From Claveliimonas intestinigallinarum (GTDB lineage Bacteria; Bacillota; Clostridia; Lachnospirales; Lachnospiraceae), in the NCBI GenBank assembly GCA_019115145.1, contig DXED01000039.1:4858-68857 (forward strand): DNA of 64,000 nucleotides, in the 5' to 3' direction. The notes below the pieces were generated by a model. The model searched no databases. It was not told the DNA's origin and saw nothing but the letters and a program-made list of their open reading frames with translations. The translations under genes were made by a program, and so were the position numbers. Position 1 is the stretch's first letter. The number at the start of each line of letters is the position of its first letter. This document shows, piece by piece, positions 15,912 through 22,963 of this stretch.

Positions 15912-16259
15912 GGCTTGTACTGGTTTCGACGGGGGTTTGGAAGTTGGAGAAGCCATCCGTAGCGGGACACTACGATAAAAGTTCCAATTAAATATAAACG
16001 CAGACAATAGAGAATTAGCGTACGCTGCCTAATTTTGGCGGCAGTCGGCCTTAGGTCATCCGCTGCTTAAGATCCCGGCTTCAACAAGGCGGAGCACTTC
16101 GTCCTCAAAGCTTTGAGGGGATGGAAGACTTTATGAAGCTACTGAAACCGGAAGCCTGTCATTAGGCGGCCGGCAGAGGGAATGTCAAACTAATGACTGT
16201 GATGGGAGATGCTCTGATGGAAAGGCTTTCGGACGCGGGTTCGATTCCCGCCAGGTCCA
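15912..16259 (+). ncRNA. ssrA: Transfer-messenger RNA (tmRNA), tag ADNRELAYAA
   Basis: Rescues stalled ribosomes with SmpB. The 5' end carries the universal TACTGGTTTCGACGGGGG stretch and the 3' end the T arm CGGGTTCGATTCCCG followed by CCAGGTCCA. The 5' GGGCTTG pairs with the 3' CAGGTCC (two G-U pairs) to form the acceptor stem, which sets both ends; the terminal CCA after the discriminator A is not encoded. The resume codon is most likely GCA at 16000, giving the tag A-D-N-R-E-L-A-Y-A-A and TAA at 16030-16032. The AYAA end is a degradation signal of the usual Clostridia type. Confidence 0.95.
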
Positions 16260-16269
16260 TTTTGGAAGC

Positions 16270-16310
16270 AAAGGGAAATGCTTGGTATGCAGGTGTTTCC
16301 CTTTTTGTTT
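16270..16310 (+). terminator. Terminator of ssrA
   Basis: 9-bp stem AAAGGGAAA / TTTCCCTTT around a 17-base loop, then TTTTGTTTTAT. Starts 10 bases after the mature tmRNA end. Confidence 0.85.
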
Positions 16311-16361
16311 TATTGATACAATGTTCCCGGAAGTGGAGACTGTTTGATAGATATTTCAAAA

Positions 16362-16406
16362 AGAGGGTGCCCCTCAAGTCAACGCATGACTTTTGTGACA
16401 CCCTCT
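16362..16406 (-). terminator. Terminator of the minus-strand tRNA-Ser, built from an IS-end-like palindrome
   Basis: On the minus strand AGAGGGTG pairs with CACCCTCT, with an inner stem AAGTCA / TGACTT, and is followed directly by TTTTTG. The outer arm on the minus strand, GAGGGTGTCACAAAAGT, is 15 of 17 identical to the plus-strand start of the IS-like end at 63841, GAGGGTGTCCCAAAACT. The hairpin may thus be a relic of two IS ends that now works as a terminator. Confidence 0.7.
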
Positions 16407-16416
16407 CTCATTTCAG

Positions 16417-16508
16417 CGGAGACGGAGGGATTCGAACCCTCGTACCGGCGATAAAACCGATAAACTGATTTCGAGTCAGCCCCGTTACGGCCACTTCGGT
16501 ACGTCTCC
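16417..16508 (-). tRNA. tRNA-Ser (anticodon CGA)
   Basis: Class II tRNA of 92 bases. The acceptor arms GGAGACG and CGTCTCC pair fully with discriminator G; the anticodon stem GCTGA / TCAGT encloses the loop CTCGAAA, so the anticodon is CGA, reading UCG. It has the long variable arm expected for serine and the T arm CGAGGGTTCGAATCCCTC. CCA is not encoded. A TATAAT-type -10 on the minus strand lies at 16557-16552. Confidence 0.95.
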
Positions 16509-16551
16509 AGAAAAATGCTGTCTCTCTGAAAGGCGATAAACAGCACAAATT

Positions 16552-16580
16552 ATTATAGCATGTTCCGGAAAATTCGGAAA
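16552..16580 (-). promoter_or_regulatory. Possible promoter of tRNA-Ser
   Basis: On the minus strand TATAAT at 16557-16552 with a weak TTTCCG 17 bases upstream. It lies in the gap between the zinc-ribbon gene and the tRNA. Confidence 0.4.
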
Positions 16581-16599
16581 GGAAAAATTTGAAAAGATT

Positions 16600-16887
16600 T
16601 TATTTTGATTTCTTCCGGCGGCCAAAGAGTCCTCTTTTTCCCTCGCGCTCTTCCCTGCCGATAGCCAGAAGCTCGTCGTAGGCCCGGCGCATCTCTGTCT
16701 CCCGCTTCTCGCGGACAGACTTTGGGGGAATATTGGCGTATTTTGGATAGTGCTCCTCCTCTTCCTCTCGAACCTGTGGTGCCTTCTGCTCCGGAAGGCG
16801 GTACTTCTTACGGCAGGTATCGCAGAGACCAAATCTGGGATCCTTTCTGCTTATTCTCAGTTCGTTTCCACATCTGGGACAGTTCAT
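16600..16887 (-). CDS. Zinc-ribbon protein of unknown function, 95 residues
   Basis: Small soluble protein. The N-terminus forms a four-cysteine zinc ribbon (MNCPRCGNELRIS, then FGLCDTCRKKYRL); the rest is a long charged helix ending in a strongly basic tail (KRGLFGRRKKSK). Its start is ATG 16887 on the minus strand, behind an AGGAGGAGG Shine-Dalgarno. It looks like a nucleic-acid or ribosome-associated protein, but I recognise no named family. Transcribed divergently from the response regulator, with a TATAAT at 16977-16972 on its strand and two overlapping hairpins in its leader. Confidence 0.75.
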   Translation of the reverse strand: MNCPRCGNELRISRKDPRFGLCDTCRKKYRLPEQKAPQVREEEEEHYPKYANIPPKSVREKRETEMRRAYDELLAIGREEREGKRGLFGRRKKSK

Positions 16888-16928
16888 GGTTGTCCTCCTC
16901 CTCATCCGATCTTGGGCACGGCGCACGC

Positions 16929-16977
16929 TGCCGCGCTGTGCGGCAGGATTGAAAATTCCTGCCAGTAGCTCATTATA
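16929..16977 (-). promoter_or_regulatory. -10 element and two mutually exclusive hairpins in the zinc-ribbon leader
   Basis: Minus strand: TATAAT at 16977-16972, then GGCAGGA / TCCTGCC (16963-16942, 7 bp) and TGCCGC / GCGGCA (16945-16929, 6 bp). The two stems share the four bases 16942-16945, so only one can form at a time. No clear -35 at the correct distance. Confidence 0.4.
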
Positions 16978-17021
16978 CCATATTTCTGAAAAAATTTCAC
17001 AAAAGAAACATAGAATACTGC

Positions 17022-17027
17022 TATAAT
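17022..17027 (+). promoter_or_regulatory. Probable -10 box of the two-component operon
   Basis: Perfect TATAAT 35 bases before ATG 17062. No good -35 lies 16-18 bases upstream, which would fit an activated promoter. Confidence 0.45.
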
Positions 17028-17061
17028 AGTGTAAAATGTAAGCGGCAGGAGGTATGCTTTG

Positions 17062-17739
17062 ATGGAAAAGATGAAAATACTGGTGGTCGACGACGAGAGC
17101 CGCATGCGCAAGCTGGTGCGGGATTTCCTGGAGCGGGAGGGCTTTCAGGTACTTGAGGCAGGAGATGGCATGGAGGCCATGGATATATTTTATGAGAACA
17201 GAGACATCGCGCTCATGATCCTGGACGTCATGATGCCCAAGATGGACGGATGGCAGGTGTGCCGGGAGGTCCGCCAGTCCTCCAAGGTACCCATCATCAT
17301 GCTGACGGCCAGGGGAGAGGAGAGAGATGAGCTCCAGGGCTTCAGCCTGGGAGTGGACGAATATATATCGAAGCCCTTCAGCCCCAAGATCCTTGTGGCC
17401 AGGGTGGAGGCCATCCTGAGGAGGACCCGGGACGCCCAGGCCCAGGAGACGCTGGAGGCCGGCGGCATTGAGCTGGACAAGACGGCCCACATCGTGAAGC
17501 TGGACGGTGAGCCGGTAGAGCTCAGCTACAAGGAATTTGAGCTGCTCACATATTTTATGGAAAACCAAGGGGTGGCTCTCTCCCGGGAGAAGATCCTGAA
17601 CAATGTGTGGAACTACGATTATTTTGGCGATGCCCGGACCATCGATACCCATGTGAAGAAGCTGCGCAGTAAGCTGGGAGACAAGGGGAACTACATCAAG
17701 ACTGTCTGGGGCATGGGATATAAATTTGAGGTGGCGTAG
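17062..17739 (+). CDS. OmpR/PhoB-family response regulator
   Basis: 225 residues: receiver domain with ILVVDDESRM, phospho-acceptor aspartate in LMILDVMMPKMDG (about residue 54) and lysine in YISKPFSPK, then a winged-helix DNA-binding domain (LSYKEFELLTYFMEN, VWNYDYFGDARTIDTHVKKLRSKLG, VWGMGYKFE). I chose ATG 17062, with GGCAGGAGG at 17044-17052; the in-frame TTG 17059 would add one residue. Its stop codon touches the ATG of the kinase that follows, so the two form one operon. Confidence 0.92.
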   Translation: MEKMKILVVDDESRMRKLVRDFLEREGFQVLEAGDGMEAMDIFYENRDIALMILDVMMPKMDGWQVCREVRQSSKVPIIMLTARGEERDELQGFSLGVDEYISKPFSPKILVARVEAILRRTRDAQAQETLEAGGIELDKTAHIVKLDGEPVELSYKEFELLTYFMENQGVALSREKILNNVWNYDYFGDARTIDTHVKKLRSKLGDKGNYIKTVWGMGYKFEVA

Positions 17740-19197
17740 ATGAAACATTCAATACGCAGGCAGATGATTGCTGTGTTTGTGGGGCTGATCGTCTGTATGC
17801 TGGTCATCCTTCTGCTCCTGGTGGGCTCCGGTCTGGAGCCCTATTATATACGGGAAAAGAAGGATAATTTTACCGAGCTGTACAATGAGATTGACCAGAT
17901 TACTCAGAACGGCGAGATGACGGAGGATGAGATCAGTCAGATCAATCGCACGGCAGAGCGGTACAATTTTTACTATATTGTGTGGAATTTTTCCAATGAG
18001 TCCGGCTTTTCCAATCTTCACGACAGCCAGATGCTGCTGATGCAGCTGGCCGGCGTCCTCTTCAACAAGATCGACAGTCAGGTCATGGAGAAAAATGACA
18101 ATTACCAGGTGGTGGAGTTCCGGGACAGCGCCCAGCAGGTAGACTACCTGGCCCTGTGGGGGACAGTGGGGGACTCCTACAACATTTTCATCCGCAGCCC
18201 TCTGGAGAGCATCCAGGAGACCATGGTACTTTTTTACCGCTTCCTCATTATTGTGGGACTTGGGGTCATTGCGGGAGGCATCCTGTTTGTCTGGTATTTT
18301 TCCAGGCGGCTCACAGAGCCTCTGCGGGAGCTGGCGGTTCTGTCGGCCAGGATGGCGGACCTGGACTTTGACGCCAAGTACACAAGCGGCGGCGGGGGTG
18401 AGATCGGCGCCCTCGGGGAGAATTTCAACACCATGTCCGAGAAGCTGGAGGCGACTATCTCCGAGCTGAAGAACGCGAATTTTCGCCTGCAGCAGGACAT
18501 CGAGCAGAAGGAAAAGATCGAGAAGATGCGCACAGATTTCATGGGAAATGTGTCCCATGAGCTGAAGACCCCCATCGCCCTCATCCAGGGCTATGCGGAA
18601 GGACTGAAGGAGGGGGTCAGCGACGATGCGCAGAGCAGGGAGTTCTACTGTGATGTTATTATGGACGAGGCGTCCAAGATGAACCAGATGGTGAAAAATC
18701 TCATGACTCTCAATCAGCTTGAATTCGGAGATGAAGATGTGGAGTTCCAGAGGTTTGACCTGACGGAGCTGATCCGGGGCGTTCTACAGAGCATGGAGAT
18801 CATGGCCCAGCAGAAGGAGGCAAGGGTCCAGTTCCGGCAGAGGGAGCCGGTCTATGTGTGGGCAGATGAGTTCAAGGCGGAGCAGGTGGTGAGAAACTAT
18901 GTGAGCAACGCCTTCAACCATCTGGACGGAGACCGGGTGGTGGATGTGAAGATCATTCCCTCCGGCGATAAGGTACGAGTCACTGTATTCAACACAGGCA
19001 TCCCCATACCGGAGGAGGATGTGCCCCATATCTGGGAGAAATTTTACAAAGTGGACAAGGCCCACACGAGAGAGTACGGGGGCAACGGCATCGGCCTGTC
19101 CATTGTGAAGGCCATCATGGACTCCTTCCACCAGGAATACGGCGTCAAAAACTATGATAACGGCGTGGAATTCTGGTTTGAGCTGGATGTGAAATAG
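17740..19197 (+). CDS. Membrane sensor histidine kinase (HAMP, HisKA, HATPase_c)
   Basis: 485 residues. Two membrane helices (about 9-30 and 165-190) enclose an extracellular sensor of about 135 residues, followed by HAMP, a coiled coil, the H box NVSHELKTPIALIQGYAEGL (His about 272), N box RNYVSNAFNHL, then G boxes VFNTGIPIPEEDVPHIWEKFYK and GGNGIGLSIVKAIMDSF. The second N-box half is NAFNH where many kinases have NAIKY, an ordinary variation in this group. Directly fused in operon to the regulator with no gap. The signal is unknown; neighbouring his genes give no hint. Confidence 0.92.
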   Translation: MKHSIRRQMIAVFVGLIVCMLVILLLLVGSGLEPYYIREKKDNFTELYNEIDQITQNGEMTEDEISQINRTAERYNFYYIVWNFSNESGFSNLHDSQMLLMQLAGVLFNKIDSQVMEKNDNYQVVEFRDSAQQVDYLALWGTVGDSYNIFIRSPLESIQETMVLFYRFLIIVGLGVIAGGILFVWYFSRRLTEPLRELAVLSARMADLDFDAKYTSGGGGEIGALGENFNTMSEKLEATISELKNANFRLQQDIEQKEKIEKMRTDFMGNVSHELKTPIALIQGYAEGLKEGVSDDAQSREFYCDVIMDEASKMNQMVKNLMTLNQLEFGDEDVEFQRFDLTELIRGVLQSMEIMAQQKEARVQFRQREPVYVWADEFKAEQVVRNYVSNAFNHLDGDRVVDVKIIPSGDKVRVTVFNTGIPIPEEDVPHIWEKFYKVDKAHTREYGGNGIGLSIVKAIMDSFHQEYGVKNYDNGVEFWFELDVK

Positions 19198-19261
19198 AAA
19201 ATATGGTAGACTAAAATTGCATGTACACTGTGACACAGACAGAAAGGAACCGGGAGGACAG

Positions 19262-19867
19262 ATGATAGCGATTATTGATTACGATGCGGGAAATATAAAA
19301 AGTGTGGAGAAAGCCATGCGCTACCTGGGGCAGGATGTGGAGATCACCAGGGACCGGGAGCGGATCCTGGCAGCGGACAAGGTGATCCTGCCCGGGGTGG
19401 GCGCCTTTGGCGACGCCATGGAGAAGATACGGCAGTACGGCCTGGAGGAGGTGATCCGCCAGGTGGTGGACAGGGGGACGCCCTTCCTTGGCATCTGCCT
19501 GGGGCTGCAGCTCCTTTTTGAGGAGAGCGAGGAGAGCCCCGGCGCGAAGGGGCTCGGCATACTGAAGGGAAAGATCCGCAGGATCCCCGGAGGAGAGGGC
19601 CTTAAGATACCCCATATGGGATGGAACACCCTGGAGCTCTCAGGGGACGGCCGGCTGTTTAGGGGCGTGCCGGAAGAGCCCTTTGTGTATTTCGTGCACT
19701 CCTATTACCTGGAGGCGCAGGAGGAGGAGATCGTGAAGGCAGTCACCTGGTACGGCACCAAAATTCACGCCTCGGTGGAGAAGGAAAACGTGTTTGCCTG
19801 TCAGTTCCACCCCGAAAAGAGCAGCTCCACAGGGCTTCTCATGCTGAAGAATTTTGTAGAACTATAG
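19262..19867 (+). CDS. hisH: Imidazole glycerol phosphate synthase, glutaminase subunit
   Basis: Supplies ammonia to HisF for the fifth step of histidine synthesis, also releasing AICAR for purines. 201 residues, class I glutamine amidotransferase: oxyanion strand VILPGVGAFGDAM, nucleophile cysteine in FLGICLGLQLLFEE (about 80), PHMGWNTLE, and the His-Glu of the triad in CQFHPEKSS. ATG 19262 follows GGGAGGACAG; an upstream in-frame ATG at 19217 lacks a Shine-Dalgarno. HisF follows after 16 bases. The rest of the histidine pathway is not in this window. Confidence 0.95.
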   Translation: MIAIIDYDAGNIKSVEKAMRYLGQDVEITRDRERILAADKVILPGVGAFGDAMEKIRQYGLEEVIRQVVDRGTPFLGICLGLQLLFEESEESPGAKGLGILKGKIRRIPGGEGLKIPHMGWNTLELSGDGRLFRGVPEEPFVYFVHSYYLEAQEEEIVKAVTWYGTKIHASVEKENVFACQFHPEKSSSTGLLMLKNFVEL

Positions 19868-19883
19868 ACGGAGGTACATAAAG

Positions 19884-20645
19884 ATGCATACGAAACGGAT
19901 CATTCCCTGTCTGGACGTGAACGGCGGAAGGGTAGTGAAGGGTGTGAATTTTGTGGATCTCAGAGATGCGGGAGATCCGGTGGAGATTGGAAAGGCATAC
20001 GACGAGGCAGGCGCGGACGAGCTGGTGTTCCTGGATATTACGGCATCCTCTGATGCCAGAGCCACTGTGGTGGACATGGTCCGCAGGGTGGCGGAGACTG
20101 TGTTTATCCCCTTTACGGTGGGGGGAGGCATCCGCACGGTGGAGGATTTCCGTGCGCTCCTCCGGGAGGGAGCGGACAAGATCTCCATCAACTCCTCCGC
20201 CATCCAGACTCCGGAGCTCATCAGCGCGGCGGCGGACAAGTTCGGGAGCCAGTGCGTGGTGGTGGCGATTGACGCCAAGAGGCGTCCTGACGGGACAGGG
20301 TGGAACATCTATAAAAACGGCGGTCGGATCGACGTGGGAATCGACGCCCTGGAGTGGGCGGCAAAGGTGGAGAAGCTGGGAGCCGGGGAGATCCTTCTCA
20401 CCAGCATGGACTGCGACGGCACTAAGGCGGGCTACGACCTGGAGCTGACAAGGGCTGTGGCGGACGCAGTGTCCATTCCCGTTATCGCCTCCGGGGGTGC
20501 CGGGAAGCTGGAGCACTTTAAAGAAGCCCTGACCGTGGGCGGCGCGGACGCGGCCCTGGCTGCTTCTCTATTCCACTATAAGGAGCTGGAGATACGGGAG
20601 GTGAAGGAGTACCTCAGAGGCGAGGGGATTCCTGTGCGCCTGTGA
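19884..20645 (+). CDS. hisF: Imidazole glycerol phosphate synthase, cyclase subunit
   Basis: (beta/alpha)8 barrel that uses HisH-derived ammonia to form IGP and AICAR. 253 residues. The two catalytic aspartates are in RIIPCLDVNGGRVVKG (about 11) and VVVAIDAKR (about 131); phosphate sites are FTVGGGIRT and VIASGGAGK. Start ATG 19884 has the RBS GGAGG at 19870. Forms a two-gene unit with hisH; AICAR produced here feeds the transformylase encoded at 4.4 kb. Confidence 0.97.
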   Translation: MHTKRIIPCLDVNGGRVVKGVNFVDLRDAGDPVEIGKAYDEAGADELVFLDITASSDARATVVDMVRRVAETVFIPFTVGGGIRTVEDFRALLREGADKISINSSAIQTPELISAAADKFGSQCVVVAIDAKRRPDGTGWNIYKNGGRIDVGIDALEWAAKVEKLGAGEILLTSMDCDGTKAGYDLELTRAVADAVSIPVIASGGAGKLEHFKEALTVGGADAALAASLFHYKELEIREVKEYLRGEGIPVRL

Positions 20646-20673
20646 TGTGACCACAAAAGAAAAAGGAGATAGA

Positions 20674-20700
20674 ATGAACCATGGCAGCGATTTCCAATGA
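20674..20700 (+). other. Possible 8-codon leader ORF overlapping the ung start
   Basis: ATG 20674 is 5 bases after AGGAG (20664-20668) and opens a frame M-N-H-G-S-D-F-Q that stops at 20698-20700, out of frame with ung. The ung ATG at 20681 is 12 bases from the same Shine-Dalgarno. Ribosomes may therefore start first in the short frame. This may be chance. Confidence 0.3.
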
Positions 20701-21349
20701 CTGGCTGGAGGCTCTCCAGGGAGAGTTTAAAAAGCCCTATTACAGACAACTGTTCGAGACGGTGAAAAAGGAGTACGCGACCCATCAGGTCTTCCCGCCC
20801 TCGGACGATATTTTCAACGCCTTTCACCTGACGCCCCTAAAGGACGTGAAGGTGGTCATACTGGGGCAGGATCCCTACCACAATGTAGGCCAGGCCCATG
20901 GTCTGTGCTTCTCGGTCAGGAGGGGAGTGGCCATTCCGCCCTCCCTTGTGAATATCTACCAGGAGCTCCACGATGACCTGGGCTGCACCATACCGAACCA
21001 CGGCTGTCTGGAAAAATGGGCCCGGCAGGGCGTGCTGATGCTCAATACAGTCCTGACAGTCCGGGCCCACCAGGCCAACTCCCACAGGGGGATCGGTTGG
21101 GAAGAGTTTACAGACGCGGCCATTAAGGCCCTGGACGAGCAGGATCGGCCTATTGTGTTTATCCTGTGGGGAGCGCCGGCCCAGAGGAAGAAGGCCATGC
21201 TCCACAATCCGAAGCATCTCATACTGGAGGCGCCTCATCCCAGCCCCCTGTCCGCGTTCAGAGGGTTCTTTGGCAGCAGGCCCTTCAGCAAGACAAACGC
21301 GTTCCTCGAGGCGCACGGCGTGGAGCCGATTGACTGGCAGATTGAGTAG
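20681..21349 (+). CDS. ung: Uracil-DNA glycosylase, family 1
   Basis: Removes uracil from DNA in base-excision repair. 222 residues. The catalytic water-activating aspartate is in VVILGQDPYHNVGQAHGLCFS (about residue 64), the uracil pocket and Pro-rich loop in GVAIPPSLVNIYQEL, LMLNTVLTVRA, and the minor-groove leucine loop is in HPSPLSAFRGFFG. The start is the only in-frame ATG near AAGGAGAT, although the spacing of 12 bases is long. Lies between hisF and a flavoprotein gene with short gaps, probably one transcript. Confidence 0.96.
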   Translation: MAAISNDWLEALQGEFKKPYYRQLFETVKKEYATHQVFPPSDDIFNAFHLTPLKDVKVVILGQDPYHNVGQAHGLCFSVRRGVAIPPSLVNIYQELHDDLGCTIPNHGCLEKWARQGVLMLNTVLTVRAHQANSHRGIGWEEFTDAAIKALDEQDRPIVFILWGAPAQRKKAMLHNPKHLILEAPHPSPLSAFRGFFGSRPFSKTNAFLEAHGVEPIDWQIE

Positions 21350-21371
21350 GAATTGATCAGGGGGAAAGCTT

Positions 21372-22808
21372 ATGAGAGATACATATGATCTTGTGATCGT
21401 GGGCGCGGGCCCGGGCGGCTACGTGGCGGCCAGGAAGGCGGCAGGGATGGGAATGTCGGTGGCTCTCATCGACAGGGGGCCTGTGGGCGGCACCTGCGTC
21501 AATCGGGGCTGTATCCCGGCCAAGGCCCTTCTCCACGCGTCTACTCTGTACAGGGAGATGAAGAGCTGCGAGAGGTTTGGGCTTCACGCCGAGGAGGTTT
21601 CCTTTGATCTTCAGGAGATCTACCGCTATAAGGATGAGGCTGCGGATCGGATGCGCGGGGAGCTGGAGGAGGAGTTTTGCCGGCTTGGAGTGGATCTGAT
21701 CCGGGGCAGTGCGGTGATCTGCCGGGACCGGATGGTGCGCGTGACAGATGAAGACGGGAGCGTGTCCGTGTGCCAGGGGAAAAATATTCTGGTGGCTGCG
21801 GGGGCGAAGGCCAATCTGGCGGACATCCCGGGCGTGGAGCTGCCCGGCGTCATGACAAGCGAGGAGCTTCTTACCGCGGACGCACACAGGTACGGCCGGA
21901 TGCTGATTCTGGGAGGCGGCGTCATAGGTCTGGAGCTGGCCACTGTCTTTCAGTCCCTTGGCACGGAGGTGACGGTGGTGGAAATATCAGATCGCCTTCT
22001 ACCCAATATGGACCAGGAGTTTTCTGACGCCCTGGAGCGCATCCTGACAGGCAGAGGGATCCGCATCTGTAAGGAGAGCATCCTGGAGCGGATCGAACAG
22101 GGAAAAGAGGGGGACAGCGGCCGTCTTGTGTGCCGGTTTGTCTGTGATGGAAAGAACAATAAAGAGGCAGTGGACGCAGTGCTTGTCTCCGTGGGACGCA
22201 GCCCCGCCACAGAGGGGCTGTTTGAGAGGGATGTGCCTGTGAAGCTGGAGAGAGGGCGCATCATCGTGGACGATTTCTTCCGGACGAATATTCCGGGAGT
22301 CTACGCGGTGGGCGATGTGACAGGCGGCATACAGCTGGCCCATGTGGCTTCTGCCCAGGCTGCTTACGTGGTGGAGCGGATGAACGGAAGAAAGCCCTCT
22401 GTCATCATCTCCATGGTGCCAGGAGGACTTTTTACTCCTGTCTCTATCATCCCAAGCTGCATTTACACAGATCCGGAGATCGCCTCCGTGGGGCTTACGG
22501 AGGAAGAGGCCCGGAAGAAAGGTGTGCCGGTGCGGTGCGGCAGGTATGTGATGCGGGAGAACGGACAGTCCATCATCTCTGGTGAGGAGGAGGGCTTTAT
22601 CAAGGTGCTGTTCGCCCCGGACAGCGATGAACTGCTGGGGGCCCAGCTCATGTGCCCCAGGGCTACGGACATGATCGGGGAGATGGCCACAGCTCTGGCC
22701 AATGGACTGACCTCCACCCAGCTCCTCTATGCCATGAGGGCCCATCCCACCTTCAACGAGGCCATCTCCTGTGCGGTGGAGGACAGTAGAAAGGATTTTC
22801 CGGCATAA
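21372..22808 (+). CDS. lpdA: Dihydrolipoyl dehydrogenase / FAD-disulfide oxidoreductase
   Basis: 478-residue flavoprotein of the pyridine nucleotide-disulfide class. FAD site VIVGAGPGGYVAARKA, redox disulfide in GGTCVNRGCIPAK (Cys about 45 and 50), NAD site ILGGGVIGLELATVFQ, second FAD contact VYAVGDVTGG, and the catalytic His-Glu dyad in AHPTFNEAI. These fit E3 of 2-oxoacid or glycine-cleavage complexes. No lipoyl-bearing E2 or GcvH protein is nearby, so the partner complex is unknown. RBS GGGGGAAAG precedes ATG 21372; a UUCG-capped terminator closes the operon. Confidence 0.9.
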   Translation: MRDTYDLVIVGAGPGGYVAARKAAGMGMSVALIDRGPVGGTCVNRGCIPAKALLHASTLYREMKSCERFGLHAEEVSFDLQEIYRYKDEAADRMRGELEEEFCRLGVDLIRGSAVICRDRMVRVTDEDGSVSVCQGKNILVAAGAKANLADIPGVELPGVMTSEELLTADAHRYGRMLILGGGVIGLELATVFQSLGTEVTVVEISDRLLPNMDQEFSDALERILTGRGIRICKESILERIEQGKEGDSGRLVCRFVCDGKNNKEAVDAVLVSVGRSPATEGLFERDVPVKLERGRIIVDDFFRTNIPGVYAVGDVTGGIQLAHVASAQAAYVVERMNGRKPSVIISMVPGGLFTPVSIIPSCIYTDPEIASVGLTEEEARKKGVPVRCGRYVMRENGQSIISGEEEGFIKVLFAPDSDELLGAQLMCPRATDMIGEMATALANGLTSTQLLYAMRAHPTFNEAISCAVEDSRKDFPA

Positions 22809-22820
22809 AGATCCGTGTGA

Positions 22821-22846
22821 AAAAGAGAGCTTCGGCTCTCTTTTTT
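22821..22846 (+). terminator. UUCG-capped terminator after lpdA
   Basis: 8-bp stem AAGAGAGC / GCTCTCTT closed by a C(TTCG)G tetraloop, followed by TTTTC. Confidence 0.92.
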
Positions 22847-22876
22847 CTATATTGAAAAATTTTATCGGCTAACCTA

Positions 22877-22906
22877 TTGACATGCGTACGGTTCTGTGAT
22901 TATATT
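22877..22906 (+). promoter_or_regulatory. Promoter of the ZntA-type ATPase gene
   Basis: Exact TTGACA at 22877-22882 with TATATT at 22901-22906 (18-base spacer). The predicted start near 22913 lies a few bases before the ArsR-type operator. Confidence 0.75.
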
Positions 22907-22917
22907 AAAGCATGAAC

Positions 22918-22937
22918 ATATGAACAATCATTCATAT
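22918..22937. promoter_or_regulatory. ArsR/SmtB-type operator, copy 1 (zntA-like promoter)
   Basis: Perfect 7-6-7 inverted repeat ATATGAA-N6-TTCATAT at the expected transcription start. The pattern is typical of SmtB/CadC-family repressors and occurs again, with one mismatch, in front of the arsR-family gene at 25326. Confidence 0.75.
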
Positions 22938-22963
22938 ATAAACCTATGCAGGGAGGAATTGCT

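Noticed and set aside
16162..16401. Minus-strand frame reading M-D-L-A-G-I-E-P-A-S in its middle
   Set aside because: This is the well-known false translation of the tmRNA/tRNA 3' end. The region is occupied by ssrA, its terminator and the tRNA terminator; no Shine-Dalgarno.
16193..16468. Plus-strand frame ending G-D-G-G-I-R-T-L-V-P
   Set aside because: Shadow of tmRNA and of the antisense tRNA-Ser; a frequent database artefact.
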